Source of the DNA: JADZAI01 sp964390465 | GTDB lineage: Bacteria; Pseudomonadota; Alphaproteobacteria; Micropepsales; Micropepsaceae | Assembly (NCBI GenBank): GCA_964390465.1 | Contig: CAYMIJ010000001.1 | Span: 248,001 to 312,000 of the forward strand | Direction: 5' to 3' | DNA length: 64,000 nt | Part shown: positions 39,622 through 48,242 of the stretch, one piece after another | Layout of the letters: every line of letters starts with the position of its first letter | Numbering within the stretch: position 1 is the stretch's first letter | Translations under genes and position numbers: made by a program | Notes under the pieces: generated by a model | The model's database searches: none | Seen by the model: only the letters and a program-made list of their open reading frames with translations | What the model was told of the DNA's origin: nothing

Positions 39622-40386
39622 TTAGGGCTGGGCCGCAGCCGGAGAGGCAGCTGGAGAGACGGCAGGCTGAGGTGCGGCCGGTACAGCGGGCGGGGCTGCG
39701 TCCGCTGCGTGTGCCGGTATGGCATCAGGCGCAGGCAGAACACCGCCGGCCTGAATGAAGGCAGCGAGTTTGGCTGCTCGCTCGCGTAGTGTCTGAGGGG
39801 CCGCAGTGTCCGCAGCAAGTGCCGCAAAGGCGCTGCCTGCTGCGGCCATGTCATTCTTGCGCATGTCGGCCAGTGCGATGAGTTCGCGGGCGTGGAAACG
39901 CCACGGATTGCCGTCTGCGAGCAAAGGTTCGAGGCGGTTCTTCAGGACGTCCCTGTCTTCGGAGTCAGCAACGATGCGGGCGGCCTGCAACCGGGCCAGA
40001 GATCTGGTCGCCTCATCGGTGCTCGCGTTGATGATCGCATCATAAGCCGCAAGACTGCCTGCGATGTTACCCTGTGCATTCAGCAACGCGGCCTGACGGA
40101 ATGCCGCCATCTGGGCAACACCAGATGACTGATCTGCGGCAAGCGTGGTGAACAGGGCGAGGCCTTCACCATATTTGTTGTCATCAATGGCTGCGCTGGC
40201 TGCGGCGAAGGCTTCGGCACGTTTGCCAGTCTCGGCAGCCTGATGCTGCCGCCACCAGACGAAGGCCGCCGTCGCCACCACACACAGCACCGCCACCGTT
40301 ACGAACACGCTGCCATACCGCGTCCACAGCCTGCCCAGCCGGTCGCGCCGCAGATCCTCTTCAACTTCGTGGAAAATATCAGTCAA
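39622..40386 (-). CDS. YfgM-like tetratricopeptide membrane protein
   Basis: A 254-residue inner-membrane protein with a short cytoplasmic N-terminus (EVEEDLRRDRLGRLWTRYG), one membrane helix at about 25-46, and a periplasmic TPR_21/YfgM-like helical domain. In E. coli YfgM associates with SecYEG and periplasmic chaperones; the same role is inferred here from architecture and from the place directly upstream of bamB and der. An Ala/Pro-rich low-complexity C-terminus (about 215-254) is probably disordered. First gene of the minus-strand unit. Confidence 0.85.
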   Translation of the reverse strand: MTDIFHEVEEDLRRDRLGRLWTRYGSVFVTVAVLCVVATAAFVWWRQHQAAETGKRAEAFAAASAAIDDNKYGEGLALFTTLAADQSSGVAQMAAFRQAALLNAQGNIAGSLAAYDAIINASTDEATRSLARLQAARIVADSEDRDVLKNRLEPLLADGNPWRFHARELIALADMRKNDMAAAGSAFAALAADTAAPQTLRERAAKLAAFIQAGGVLPAPDAIPAHAADAAPPAVPAAPQPAVSPAASPAAAQP

Positions 40387-40593
40387 GGTAAATGTCCGGG
40401 CACATGGTCGGGTGATGGGCCTGCCACATGGCAGGCTCGGAAGCTATAAATTGGCCCGTGGCCAGAGGCAAATGCCTTGAGCGAAGGCAGCAGGCAGGAT
40501 TTGCCGCATCATAAGGGCCACATTGCGCTGGAATATGGCCTGAATGAGGTCCGTGATCTTGCGGAAAGCCCGCGACGCAAGCAGGCTGTCCAC

Positions 40594-41157
40594 ATGAATT
40601 TTCGTCCATCTATGATGATGGTTGCCGGGGCGCTGGTCGTGTTGTGCCCGGCGCAGGCGTCCGGTCTCTCGGACGATGACGTTATGCAGTCTGCCCCTCC
40701 AACTGAAACGGCTCAGTTCATTGAGCAGCCGCTGATCCGTGGAAATCTGAGCACTTTCATTACATCCCTCGATCTGGGTGGGGGCCGACCATTCTGGCTG
40801 GTCGGCTCAGTCAATGGTGGCCGGGTTGGCGAGGGCCTGTCGCCCTTTCCAAACATCGCGCTGCCGCTGACGCTGACCGCTTCCATATCGCCAGGCGATG
40901 TGGGCTGGGGTCTCATCCCTTATGCGGGGGTAGTGTCAGGTGACGGGCTTACACCAGCCATCATCTTTGACAGTCATTGGCTTTCGGGCAACAGCCCATC
41001 TCTCGAAGGTATCGCGGGGCTTACCTACGAGCTGATGCCTGGCCTCGGCACAGGCATTGAATACAGATACAAGGCGACGCCCGAAGCCACACCTTTTCAT
41101 TCGAACCAAAGCCCTGATCAGGTTATCATGATGAGGTTGGATATCGGTTTGAACTGA
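40594..41157 (+). CDS. Predicted exported protein of unknown function, beta-barrel-like
   Basis: Not assigned to a family. From the ATG at 40594 it is 187 residues with a signal peptide ending PAQASG at about residue 24. The remainder has alternating hydrophobic/polar strands rich in Gly and aromatic residues (TFITSLDLGGGRPFWLVGSV, TASISPGDVGWGLIPYAGVV, GIEYRYKATPEATPF), ending in LDIGLN. This suggests a small outer-membrane beta-barrel or lectin-like fold. The frame is open upstream to a TTG at 40477, but that segment lacks a signal-like start. It is transcribed alone, between the divergent TPR gene and a convergent membrane-protein gene. Confidence 0.65.
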   Translation: MNFRPSMMMVAGALVVLCPAQASGLSDDDVMQSAPPTETAQFIEQPLIRGNLSTFITSLDLGGGRPFWLVGSVNGGRVGEGLSPFPNIALPLTLTASISPGDVGWGLIPYAGVVSGDGLTPAIIFDSHWLSGNSPSLEGIAGLTYELMPGLGTGIEYRYKATPEATPFHSNQSPDQVIMMRLDIGLN

Positions 41158-41227
41158 ACACATTTCCTGACGAGCGGGGGAATGCTCTCAGGAGCAAGGC
41201 AGCCGCTGAAGTGTCTGAGGGGGCGCT

Positions 41228-41911
41228 TCAGCGGCTGTCGTTTTTGGTGCTGTCGTTTACAGGACCGCCGCGCAGTCGCAGCAGGGTCAGCATCAGCATG
41301 AAAGCCGCTGACGAGAGGAAAATGTGCCAAAGGAAGTGCGACCCCTGCGGCACAATCCCACACGATAACGGGTCGATGGACCTGGCGGTCAGCGCCACAA
41401 GTGCAAGCCCCAGTGCGGACGCCCCGCTGAGAGCAGCCGCCCGGTTCAGATGCCATGTGTTGGCAATGAGCCATACGGCACAGCCTATGATGACGAGCCC
41501 AAGCATCGCCATCCGCGCCACAGGCGGCAATCCCGGAATGCGGCCCAGAAGAAGTGGTCCCACCACCAGCACGGCCGCAAGGATCAGTGCATCTCTGGCG
41601 GGCCTGACGGCGCGCGCCCACAGCACGGCTGCCACCAGCACGAAAATCAATGCAGGTGCCACATCGAAAGCCAGCGACCAGCCGGTGCGCAGCCCGTGCC
41701 AAAGGGTTGAGCCTGCCCCATTGAGGATCAGCAGTACGGCCAGCGCATAAAGCAGCCCGTCGCGCGGGGCCCGGCGCATGACCAGAAGCAGCGCCGCGAC
41801 ACCGAAAACGCAGATCACAAGGCTCGACAGGGCGTTCCAGGGTTCGACTGGAAACGAGCCACCCGGAACCACCGGAGTTTCGCAATAAACAGGTCCAAAC
41901 TGCTGTGCCAT
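41228..41911 (-). CDS. Ceramidase-like (CREST superfamily) seven-helix membrane protein
   Basis: A 227-residue polytopic membrane protein with about seven helices. It carries the alkaline-ceramidase/CREST pattern: CETPVVPGG and EPWNALSSLVICVFG at the N-terminus, GAGSTLWHGLRTG with a metal-type His, the Asp in SLAFDVAPALIF, and SHFLWHIFLSSAAFML with two His near the C-terminus. CREST members are Zn-dependent hydrolases or receptors. Ceramide-type activity would be of interest in a sphingolipid-making alphaproteobacterium but is not proven here. The ATG at 41911 was chosen because the frame upstream runs through the tRNA-Gln gene on the other strand. Confidence 0.75.
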   Translation of the reverse strand: MAQQFGPVYCETPVVPGGSFPVEPWNALSSLVICVFGVAALLLVMRRAPRDGLLYALAVLLILNGAGSTLWHGLRTGWSLAFDVAPALIFVLVAAVLWARAVRPARDALILAAVLVVGPLLLGRIPGLPPVARMAMLGLVIIGCAVWLIANTWHLNRAAALSGASALGLALVALTARSIDPLSCGIVPQGSHFLWHIFLSSAAFMLMLTLLRLRGGPVNDSTKNDSR

Positions 41912-42040
41912 GACGAAACAATGGGAGACAGAACGGCCCTTGTCCAGAAGCTGGCCATGCCAGAAACGGCTGACGGGGGTTGCGATCCGCGCGCCGCTTG
42001 GGTAGGTAGCGCGTCCGCTTGGCGGTTGTGACCGTCCTGT

Positions 42041-42114
42041 TGGGGAATCGTCTAACGGTAGGACCCTGGATTCTGATTCCAGTTGTCTAGGTTCGAATCC
42101 TAGTTCCCCAACCA
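42041..42114 (+). tRNA. tRNA-Gln (CUG)
   Basis: A complete cloverleaf: acceptor TGGGGAA/TTCCCCA, short D-loop with AACGGTAGGA, anticodon arm CTGGA-TTCTGAT-TCCAG (anticodon CTG), T-arm CTAGG-TTCGAAT-CCTAG and an encoded CCA. The weak U1-A72 acceptor pair is a tRNA-Gln identity feature. It lies in the only gene-free stretch of more than 300 bp (41912-42227). Confidence 0.95.
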
Positions 42115-42227
42115 TCCTCACCGCGACTTTACTCTCACTTAAGTCAGATTTCGCATGTGCGAGATTGTGTTGACGTTGCGGCGAACGATAACGTCATGGA
42201 ATCGACACGCTCAGGCAGGGGATTTCC

Positions 42228-44687
42228 ATGGCATCGCGCCCACTCACTTTCATTCTGACAATGGGCGCAGCCGCGTCAGCATTGCTCACGTCTGCCATGG
42301 CGCAGGCTCCGGCACCTAAGCCTGATGCCGTTAAGCCACCAGCCACCGCCGCAACCGCCGAAGAAGAAGTGGTGGTCACCGGCACGCGCAGCAAAGGCCG
42401 CACGGTGCTGAGCACGCCTGTGCCCGTCGATGTGATCTCATCAGCTGACCTTGCCAGGTCTGGTGCACTGGGCGGTGAGTTCGGACAGGCGCTGCAGAAT
42501 CTCGTGCCCTCGTTCAATTTCCCGCGTCAGTCCAATTCGGGCAGCGCCGACATTGTGCGCCCTGCTCAGCTGCGTGGCCTCAGCCCGGATCAGGTTCTGG
42601 TTCTGGTGAATGGAAAACGCCGTCACACGACGTCAGTCATCACGACCGAAGCCAAGACAGGCCGTGGCACGGCAGCGGTGGATTTCAACTCGCTGCCTGC
42701 CAACGCCATCAAGCGTATTGAGGTTCTGCGCGATGGCGCGGGCGCGCAGTATGGTTCTGACGCCATCGCCGGCGTTATCAACGTAATCCTTGATGACGCA
42801 CCCACCGGCGTTGAGATCGCCGCGTCTTACGGCGCGCATCACACCGAGTTCGACCCGACACGTCAAACACTGACAGATGGCCGCACCTGGATTCTGCAGG
42901 GCAAGATCGGGCTCCCCATTGGCGAGGCAGGCGGCTTCGTGCGCCTTGGCATAGAGTATAAAGAGCGTGGTGAAACAAACCGTGCTGGCTTTGATCAGGT
43001 GCCGTTCTGGGAAGACCCGGCAAACGTCCCGCTGGTCGGCGGCAAGCGCAATTACCGGCCAGGCGATGGCGCAACGAAGGATCTGAATCTGTGGTTCAAT
43101 GCCGAAGCCCCCATCGGCAGTGACATCACGCTCTATGCCTTTGGCACCTATAACAAGCGCGATGCACAGGGCACCGGCTTCTTCCGTTATCCGGTCGGCA
43201 GCACCAACTTCCTGGCCGTCAATCCGCTCGGCTATCGTCCGGTGACCACGGGCGACAATCAGGATCTCGCCCTCACCGCTGGCCTGCGTGGTGAGGCTGG
43301 CGCATGGAGCTGGGATGCGAGCGTCAATTACGGCCGCAACCGGTTTGAGCGCGGTGTGAAAAACACGCTGAACCCGTCACTGGGGCCAACCAGCCCCAGA
43401 TCCTTCTTCACTGGCGCATCCGAGCTTGAACTGTTCAGCCTCAACGCCGATGCATCGCATGAGCTGGATATCGGTCAGGCCGAACCAGCCCTTCTTTCGT
43501 TCGGCCTCGAATATCGCCGCGAGAACTTCCAGAGCTTCGCGGGCGATCCGCAATCCTATGCGGCAGGCCCCTTTGCGGCGCCGCCGAACAGCAAGGATAT
43601 CGGCGCGCAGGCAGGTGGCGGTCTGCGGCCCAGCGACACGCGCAAGCTCGATCGCAGCGTATTCAGCGCCTATGCGGATTTTTCAGCCACGTTCGGCAGC
43701 CTGTTTGCCGAGGTCGCCGCCCGCTATGAAAACTCCAGCGACTACGGCGACACGGTTTCAGGCAAAGCAGCGCTGCGCTGGGCCATCAATGAGCACTTCG
43801 CCCTGCGCGGGTCGATCTCCAATTCCTATCGCGCGCCGTCTCTGGTTCAGATCGGCTTTGCCAACTCGTCGACCAGCTTCGGGGCTGGCGGCGCGCTGAC
43901 CAGCGTTGGCACACTGACGCCCGATGATCCGCTGGCCCGCGCATTGGGAGCGCGTGATCTGAAAGCTGAGAGCGCAGTCTCGTGGTCGGTTGGCGCAACC
44001 TTCAATACCGACAGCGGCTTCCGCATGACGGTTGACGGCTATCAGATCAAAGTCGATGACCGCATCACGCTGAGCGAGCGCATCGACGCCACCAGCGCGC
44101 CTCTAGCGGTGCAGCCCATTTTTGCAGCCCGCAACATCACCGCCGCCAATTTCTTCACCAATGCTGTAGATACGCAGACACGCGGTGTCGACATCGTTGC
44201 AACGCAGACATTGAAGGATGTCTGGAGCGGTACGCTGAACCTTTCTGCCGCGTTCTCTTATTCAGAAACCGAAGTGACAGCCGTGCGTAATCTCGGCCCC
44301 GTGACGGTTCTGGGCGTGGAGGAGCGCAATACACTGCAAGGCGCAGCACCAAAATCGAAGGTCATCCTGTCTGCTGACTGGACGGATGACACATGGTCAG
44401 CCCTGCTGCGTCTCACCCATTACGGCAGCGCCACCCGCATCTTCAATTTCGGTGGCGGCTTTGAACCGGAACAAACCTATTCCGGTGAGTTCCAGCTCGA
44501 CGCCGAGTTTGGCTGGCAGGTGACGGAAAACTTCAACTGGTATGCGGGTGCTTCGAACCTGCTCGATGCCTATCCAGACCGTTCGAGCAGCGACATCAAC
44601 TATTTCGGCAACTTCCCATATGACGTGCTCTCGCCGATCGGGATGAATGGCCGTTATCTCTATACCGGCTTCAGGGCGAAGTTCTGA
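42228..44687 (+). CDS. TonB-dependent outer-membrane receptor (iron-complex type)
   Basis: An 819-residue TonB-dependent transporter. It has a signal peptide ending TSAMAQAP at about residue 25, a Pro/Ala linker, and a TonB-box-like start EEEVVVTGTRSKGRTV. The plug has GLSPDQVLVLVNGKRRHTTS and AIKRIEVLRDGAGAQYGSDA, followed by the 22-strand barrel ending in YLYTGFRAKF with a C-terminal Phe. AGGGG lies 7 nt before the ATG. The downstream lipoprotein starts inside its stop codon (TGATG), and an amino-acid permease follows 5 bp later. The three are probably one uptake operon, perhaps for an amino-acid- or peptide-derived ligand. Confidence 0.93.
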   Translation: MASRPLTFILTMGAAASALLTSAMAQAPAPKPDAVKPPATAATAEEEVVVTGTRSKGRTVLSTPVPVDVISSADLARSGALGGEFGQALQNLVPSFNFPRQSNSGSADIVRPAQLRGLSPDQVLVLVNGKRRHTTSVITTEAKTGRGTAAVDFNSLPANAIKRIEVLRDGAGAQYGSDAIAGVINVILDDAPTGVEIAASYGAHHTEFDPTRQTLTDGRTWILQGKIGLPIGEAGGFVRLGIEYKERGETNRAGFDQVPFWEDPANVPLVGGKRNYRPGDGATKDLNLWFNAEAPIGSDITLYAFGTYNKRDAQGTGFFRYPVGSTNFLAVNPLGYRPVTTGDNQDLALTAGLRGEAGAWSWDASVNYGRNRFERGVKNTLNPSLGPTSPRSFFTGASELELFSLNADASHELDIGQAEPALLSFGLEYRRENFQSFAGDPQSYAAGPFAAPPNSKDIGAQAGGGLRPSDTRKLDRSVFSAYADFSATFGSLFAEVAARYENSSDYGDTVSGKAALRWAINEHFALRGSISNSYRAPSLVQIGFANSSTSFGAGGALTSVGTLTPDDPLARALGARDLKAESAVSWSVGATFNTDSGFRMTVDGYQIKVDDRITLSERIDATSAPLAVQPIFAARNITAANFFTNAVDTQTRGVDIVATQTLKDVWSGTLNLSAAFSYSETEVTAVRNLGPVTVLGVEERNTLQGAAPKSKVILSADWTDDTWSALLRLTHYGSATRIFNFGGGFEPEQTYSGEFQLDAEFGWQVTENFNWYAGASNLLDAYPDRSSSDINYFGNFPYDVLSPIGMNGRYLYTGFRAKF

Positions 44688-45112
44688 TGCGAGCCCCTCT
44701 CATGGCTGCGGCTGTTCTGGCCGCAGCCCTAGGCGGGTGTGCCAATGTCAAACCCACGGCGGTGGGTGAAGTGACATGCCCTGCCGGGGGTGCATCCATG
44801 GCACGGGTCGAGCTCATCTACGGCCTCGCCAGCCCGTCAGGTAAAGGCGTGACGGAAGATGACTGGCAGGCCTATCTGGAACGCCAGGTCACACCGCGTT
44901 TTCCAGATGGCCTGACCGCCTATGATGCCTATGGCCAATGGCTGCACCCCGAAAAGGGTGTTGTGCGGTTGAAGTCGAAAGTGCTGCAGATCTGGTATGC
45001 GCCATCGGCGGAGGCCGAACGCCGCATCGAAGAACTGCGGGCGACCTTCAAGGCTACCTTCCATCATTTATCAGTCATGCGGGTTGACGGACGCGACTGC
45101 GTGTCGTTCTGA
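44687..45112 (+). CDS. DUF3574 lipoprotein
   Basis: A 141-residue lipoprotein with lipobox LGGC (Cys18) and a DUF3574 domain: RVELIYGLASPSGKGVTEDD, YLERQVTPRFPDGLTAYDA, VRLKSKVLQIWYAPS and SVMRVDGRDCVSF. The family's function is not known. It is co-transcribed with the TonB receptor (start and stop share a base) and with the APC permease, so a periplasmic accessory role in uptake is a reasonable context inference. GC content is like its neighbours. Confidence 0.85.
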   Translation: MRAPLMAAAVLAAALGGCANVKPTAVGEVTCPAGGASMARVELIYGLASPSGKGVTEDDWQAYLERQVTPRFPDGLTAYDAYGQWLHPEKGVVRLKSKVLQIWYAPSAEAERRIEELRATFKATFHHLSVMRVDGRDCVSF

Positions 45113-45117
45113 CAGGT

Positions 45118-46503
45118 ATGGACGACCCAGCATTCAACGGTGAACCCAAACGGCACATCAGCGTCGCCTATCTGGTGATGGTGGCCGTTGCCATGGTGAT
45201 TGGCGCTGGCATATTTAAATCTCCCGCCGATGTTGCTGCGAATACAGGCTCCTTTCCCTGGCTGATGGGCGCTTGGGCGCTGGGCGGTCTTCTCTCGCTG
45301 ATCGGCGCTTTCTGTTACGCGGAACTGGCCACAGCTTTTCCCAATGCGGGCGGCGACTATCATTTCCTCAAGACCGCCTATGGGAAAGGCGTTGGCTTCC
45401 TGTTCGCCTGGACACGCTTTGCGGTCATCAATACCGGCTCGCTCGCCGTGCTGGGTTTCGTGCTGGGCGTTTATGCCAACGAGGTGGTGAATCTCGGCCC
45501 CAATGGGCCAGCGATCTACGCCTTCAGTGCAGTCGCGCTTCTGACTTTGTGGAATCTGAAAGGCATGTATACCGCAGAAGCGGTGGACTATGCCCTGACC
45601 GGACTTGAGGTCACCGGCGTTGTGGTGATCGTCACCGCAGGTCTGGTCGTGGTCGCCACAGGCACCCCGCCAGCGACGGTTGACCCTGCCATACCTATCG
45701 CGCCGCCGGATTTCTTTCAGGCCATGGTGTTCGTGTTGATCGCCTTTGGCGGCTGGAGCGAAATCGCCACCATGTCATCCGAGGTCAAGGATGCGCGCAA
45801 TGGCATGGTCAAGGCGCTGACCATTTCAACTATTGTACTGACGCTACTCTATCTCGGCGCGAACTGGGCGCTGTGGCGCGGACTTGGAATGGAAGGATTG
45901 TCTTCATCCGAAGCGCCCGCCGCCATTTTAATGCACGCGGCCTTCGGCAGTCATGCGGCGCTCATTCTCGCGCTGGCCGTCGCCATCGCCAACATCACCT
46001 CCATCAATGCGACGATCATTGTCGGCGCGCGCACCACCTATGCCGCCGCCCATGACTGGCCACAGCTTGCTGCCATCGGAAAATGGGATGCATCACGCGG
46101 CATTCCGCTGCGCGCCATTCTGGTGCAAAGCACCGTGGCCTTGGGGTTGATCGTATGGGGTTCAACCACCCGCGATGGATTTGAGGCGCTGGTGAACTTC
46201 ACCGCGCCTGTCTTCTGGGGTTTCATGACGCTTTCGGGGCTTGCGGTTATCGTGCTGCGCTTCACCCGCAAAGATGCGCCTCGCCCGTTCCGGGTGCCAC
46301 TTTATCCGGTATTGCCGCTGGTCTTTGCAGCCTCGGGCGCGGCGATGGTGTGGTCGAGCATCGGATTCGTCTCGTATCTGTGGGAAGACCCGGCGAACCG
46401 CATCGGCGCATACTACAACATGGCGGTGATCATCTCCGGCATCATTGCCGTCGCCGTTCTTTCCATCACCAGAACCAGAACCAGAACCAGAACGCCGGGC
46501 TGA
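45118..46503 (+). CDS. APC-superfamily amino-acid permease
   Basis: A 461-residue transporter with about 12 membrane helices. Helix 1 contains VIGAGIFKSPADVA (the APC unwound substrate loop), and GGLLSLIGAFCYAELATAFP and FGGWSEIATMSSEVKD are typical of the LAT/CAT-like group. Substrate unknown. It is third gene of the TonB receptor/DUF3574 unit, which hints that the receptor's ligand yields amino acids. The extreme C-terminus is encoded by four perfect CCAGAA repeats (46469-46492), giving an RTRTRTRT tail. Its stop codon abuts the stop of the convergent response-regulator gene with no spacer. Confidence 0.9.
   Translation: MDDPAFNGEPKRHISVAYLVMVAVAMVIGAGIFKSPADVAANTGSFPWLMGAWALGGLLSLIGAFCYAELATAFPNAGGDYHFLKTAYGKGVGFLFAWTRFAVINTGSLAVLGFVLGVYANEVVNLGPNGPAIYAFSAVALLTLWNLKGMYTAEAVDYALTGLEVTGVVVIVTAGLVVVATGTPPATVDPAIPIAPPDFFQAMVFVLIAFGGWSEIATMSSEVKDARNGMVKALTISTIVLTLLYLGANWALWRGLGMEGLSSSEAPAAILMHAAFGSHAALILALAVAIANITSINATIIVGARTTYAAAHDWPQLAAIGKWDASRGIPLRAILVQSTVALGLIVWGSTTRDGFEALVNFTAPVFWGFMTLSGLAVIVLRFTRKDAPRPFRVPLYPVLPLVFAASGAAMVWSSIGFVSYLWEDPANRIGAYYNMAVIISGIIAVAVLSITRTRTRTRTPG
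46469..46492 (+). repeat. Four perfect CCAGAA hexamers at the 3' end of the permease gene
   Basis: The unit CCAGAA is repeated four times without error and encodes alternating Thr-Arg at the permease C-terminus. Because the unit is a multiple of three, slippage would change tail length but not reading frame. Confidence 0.9.
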
Positions 46504-47106
46504 CTAAAGCCAGCCATTGGCGCGGGCAATGCGAGCCGCTTCCACACGGTTCTGCGCGCCAAGCTTCTGCGCGGCTTCATACAGATAATTGCGAACCGTG
46601 CCGGACGACAGATCAAGCGCATCGGCAATTTCCTTGTTGCTCTGCCCTTCTTCGGCCAGACGCAGAACGGCGCGTTCCCGGTCGTTCAAGGGGTCGGTCG
46701 CGCCCCAGGCCGCTTCACTCAACTCTGGCGCAACGGCACGACCGCCTGCGGCGATCTTGCGCACGGCGGCGGCGAGTTCGTGTGATGGTGTGTCTTTCAG
46801 CAGATAACCATGCACACCTGCATCCAGCGCACGACGCAGATAGCCCGGTCGGCCAAAGGTCGTGACAATCAGAAGGCGCGCCGGGTTCTTCTCTGTCGCC
46901 AGAGCAGCGGCCAGCTCGATGCCGGTCAGGCCCGGCATTTCAATGTCCGATATGATGATGTCCGGCTTTTCGCGCCGCGCCAGATCAAGCGCTGTCCTGC
47001 CATCCGGCGCACGGGCGATGACAGTGATGTCATCCTCCAGATCAAGCAGCGCGGCCAGCGCGCCAAGCACCATGACCTGATCTTCGGCAATCAGAACCCG
47101 GATCAT
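46504..47106 (-). CDS. LuxR/NarL-type response regulator (DesR-like)
   Basis: A 200-residue two-component regulator. The receiver domain has phospho-acceptor Asp54 in DIIISDIEMPG and the acidic pocket in IAEDQV. The C-terminal LuxR HTH (about 137-198) includes LNDRERAVLRLAEEGQSNKE and SSGTVRNYLYEAAQKL. Its start overlaps the stop of the upstream histidine kinase by 4 bp, and the kinase in turn follows an ABC-2 exporter pair. DesKR-type systems respond to membrane state or to cell-envelope antibiotics, so it probably controls the exporter in the same operon. Confidence 0.92.
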   Translation of the reverse strand: MIRVLIAEDQVMVLGALAALLDLEDDITVIARAPDGRTALDLARREKPDIIISDIEMPGLTGIELAAALATEKNPARLLIVTTFGRPGYLRRALDAGVHGYLLKDTPSHELAAAVRKIAAGGRAVAPELSEAAWGATDPLNDRERAVLRLAEEGQSNKEIADALDLSSGTVRNYLYEAAQKLGAQNRVEAARIARANGWL

Positions 47107-48227
47107 GTAGCGGCACCAAGCGGAATGACGGCCTCAATGCGCGTACCCTGACCGCTGATGATCTTGAGCACACCGCCCAGTGCAGAAACCCGCGCTTTCA
47201 TGCCGGATATACCATTGCCTTCCTTCACCTCACCGCCCTGCCCGTCATCGGTCAGCGTGAAGCGCACCTGTTCGCGCTCAACCGCGACGTCCACATCGCA
47301 GCGGCTGGCGCGCGCATGACGCACCACATTCGTGGCCCCCTCGCGCAGCAGCATGGCGAGTGCATCTTCAATACCAGGGGGCAGGTCTTCAGCGGGCGCA
47401 TGAAAGGTAAAGGCCGTATCGACACTGGCAAGCGCGTTACGGGCCTGCGCGACCTCGGCGCTCAGTTTCGTGCGCCGCATGCCGGTGACAGCTTCACGGA
47501 TATCAGAAAGCGCCGTGCGAACGGTGGTGTGCAGCTCCTGCATCTCCATTTTGGCGCGGGCCGGATCAACATCAATCAATCGGGCCGCCAGTTCCGACTT
47601 CACCGCAGCGACGGTAAGTGTATGGCCCAAAAGATCGTGCAGATCGCGCGCGATACGTTCACGCTCTGCTGTGGCCGCCATCGCCTGCGCCTCTGCCTGT
47701 GAACGGCGCAAAGCTTCGTTTGCCTCAGACAGCTTGCTGCCGAACATGGTGGCAAGGGCCGCAATCGTGCCAAAGAAGATGGCCGGAAACCAATGCTGCA
47801 TGCCAAATCGCATCAACAGACTATAAGAGACCGTCGCAATCATGCAGATCGCAAGATACTGGATCGCCAGTCTGATCGGCTTTGTGTCGCCAGAAATTGC
47901 AAATGCGTAGATAACAATCGTGGCCCAGTTGCCGTTGGAAATCGAACCAAGGACGAATGCCAACACAAGCATGAACACGACATAGGCGAAGCGCAAATGA
48001 CCTTGCGTCTTGTCCGCGCTGAAGTAGATGAACAAGAATACGGGCAGCGCAATCGCCGCAATGACAAGGTCAAGCGTTGTGGGCGGCTGCCATATCCAAT
48101 TGAGGCCGTAGAGCGGCAGATAGACAAGCCACAGATAGGGTTTGTCCGGCGACAGCCAGAAGCTGATCCGTTCAAACAGCGAGCGCGAACCATCGGGCAT
48201 GTGGGCATGGTGGCCCGGCTGGGTCAT
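47103..48227 (-). CDS. Sensor histidine kinase, DesK-like (HisKA_3)
   Basis: A 374-residue kinase. Four to five membrane helices occupy about residues 32-165 with almost no extracytoplasmic loops, so the signal is probably sensed within the membrane. Then come a coiled-coil linker (LSEANEALRRSQAEAQAMAA), the HisKA_3 motif with His197 in ERIARDLHDLLGHTLTV, and an HATPase domain (NVVRHARAS, DDGQGG, GNGISGMKARV). It is coupled to the response regulator by an ATGA overlap and lies 15 bp downstream of the ABC permease. Confidence 0.92.
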   Translation of the reverse strand: MTQPGHHAHMPDGSRSLFERISFWLSPDKPYLWLVYLPLYGLNWIWQPPTTLDLVIAAIALPVFLFIYFSADKTQGHLRFAYVVFMLVLAFVLGSISNGNWATIVIYAFAISGDTKPIRLAIQYLAICMIATVSYSLLMRFGMQHWFPAIFFGTIAALATMFGSKLSEANEALRRSQAEAQAMAATAERERIARDLHDLLGHTLTVAAVKSELAARLIDVDPARAKMEMQELHTTVRTALSDIREAVTGMRRTKLSAEVAQARNALASVDTAFTFHAPAEDLPPGIEDALAMLLREGATNVVRHARASRCDVDVAVEREQVRFTLTDDGQGGEVKEGNGISGMKARVSALGGVLKIISGQGTRIEAVIPLGAAT

Positions 48228-48242
48228 TGCTTCAAGTCCTGC

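Noticed and set aside
41912..42121. 70-residue N-terminal extension of the ceramidase-like protein
   Set aside because: It would read through the tRNA-Gln gene on the opposite strand, and the family N-terminus starts at MAQQFGPV.
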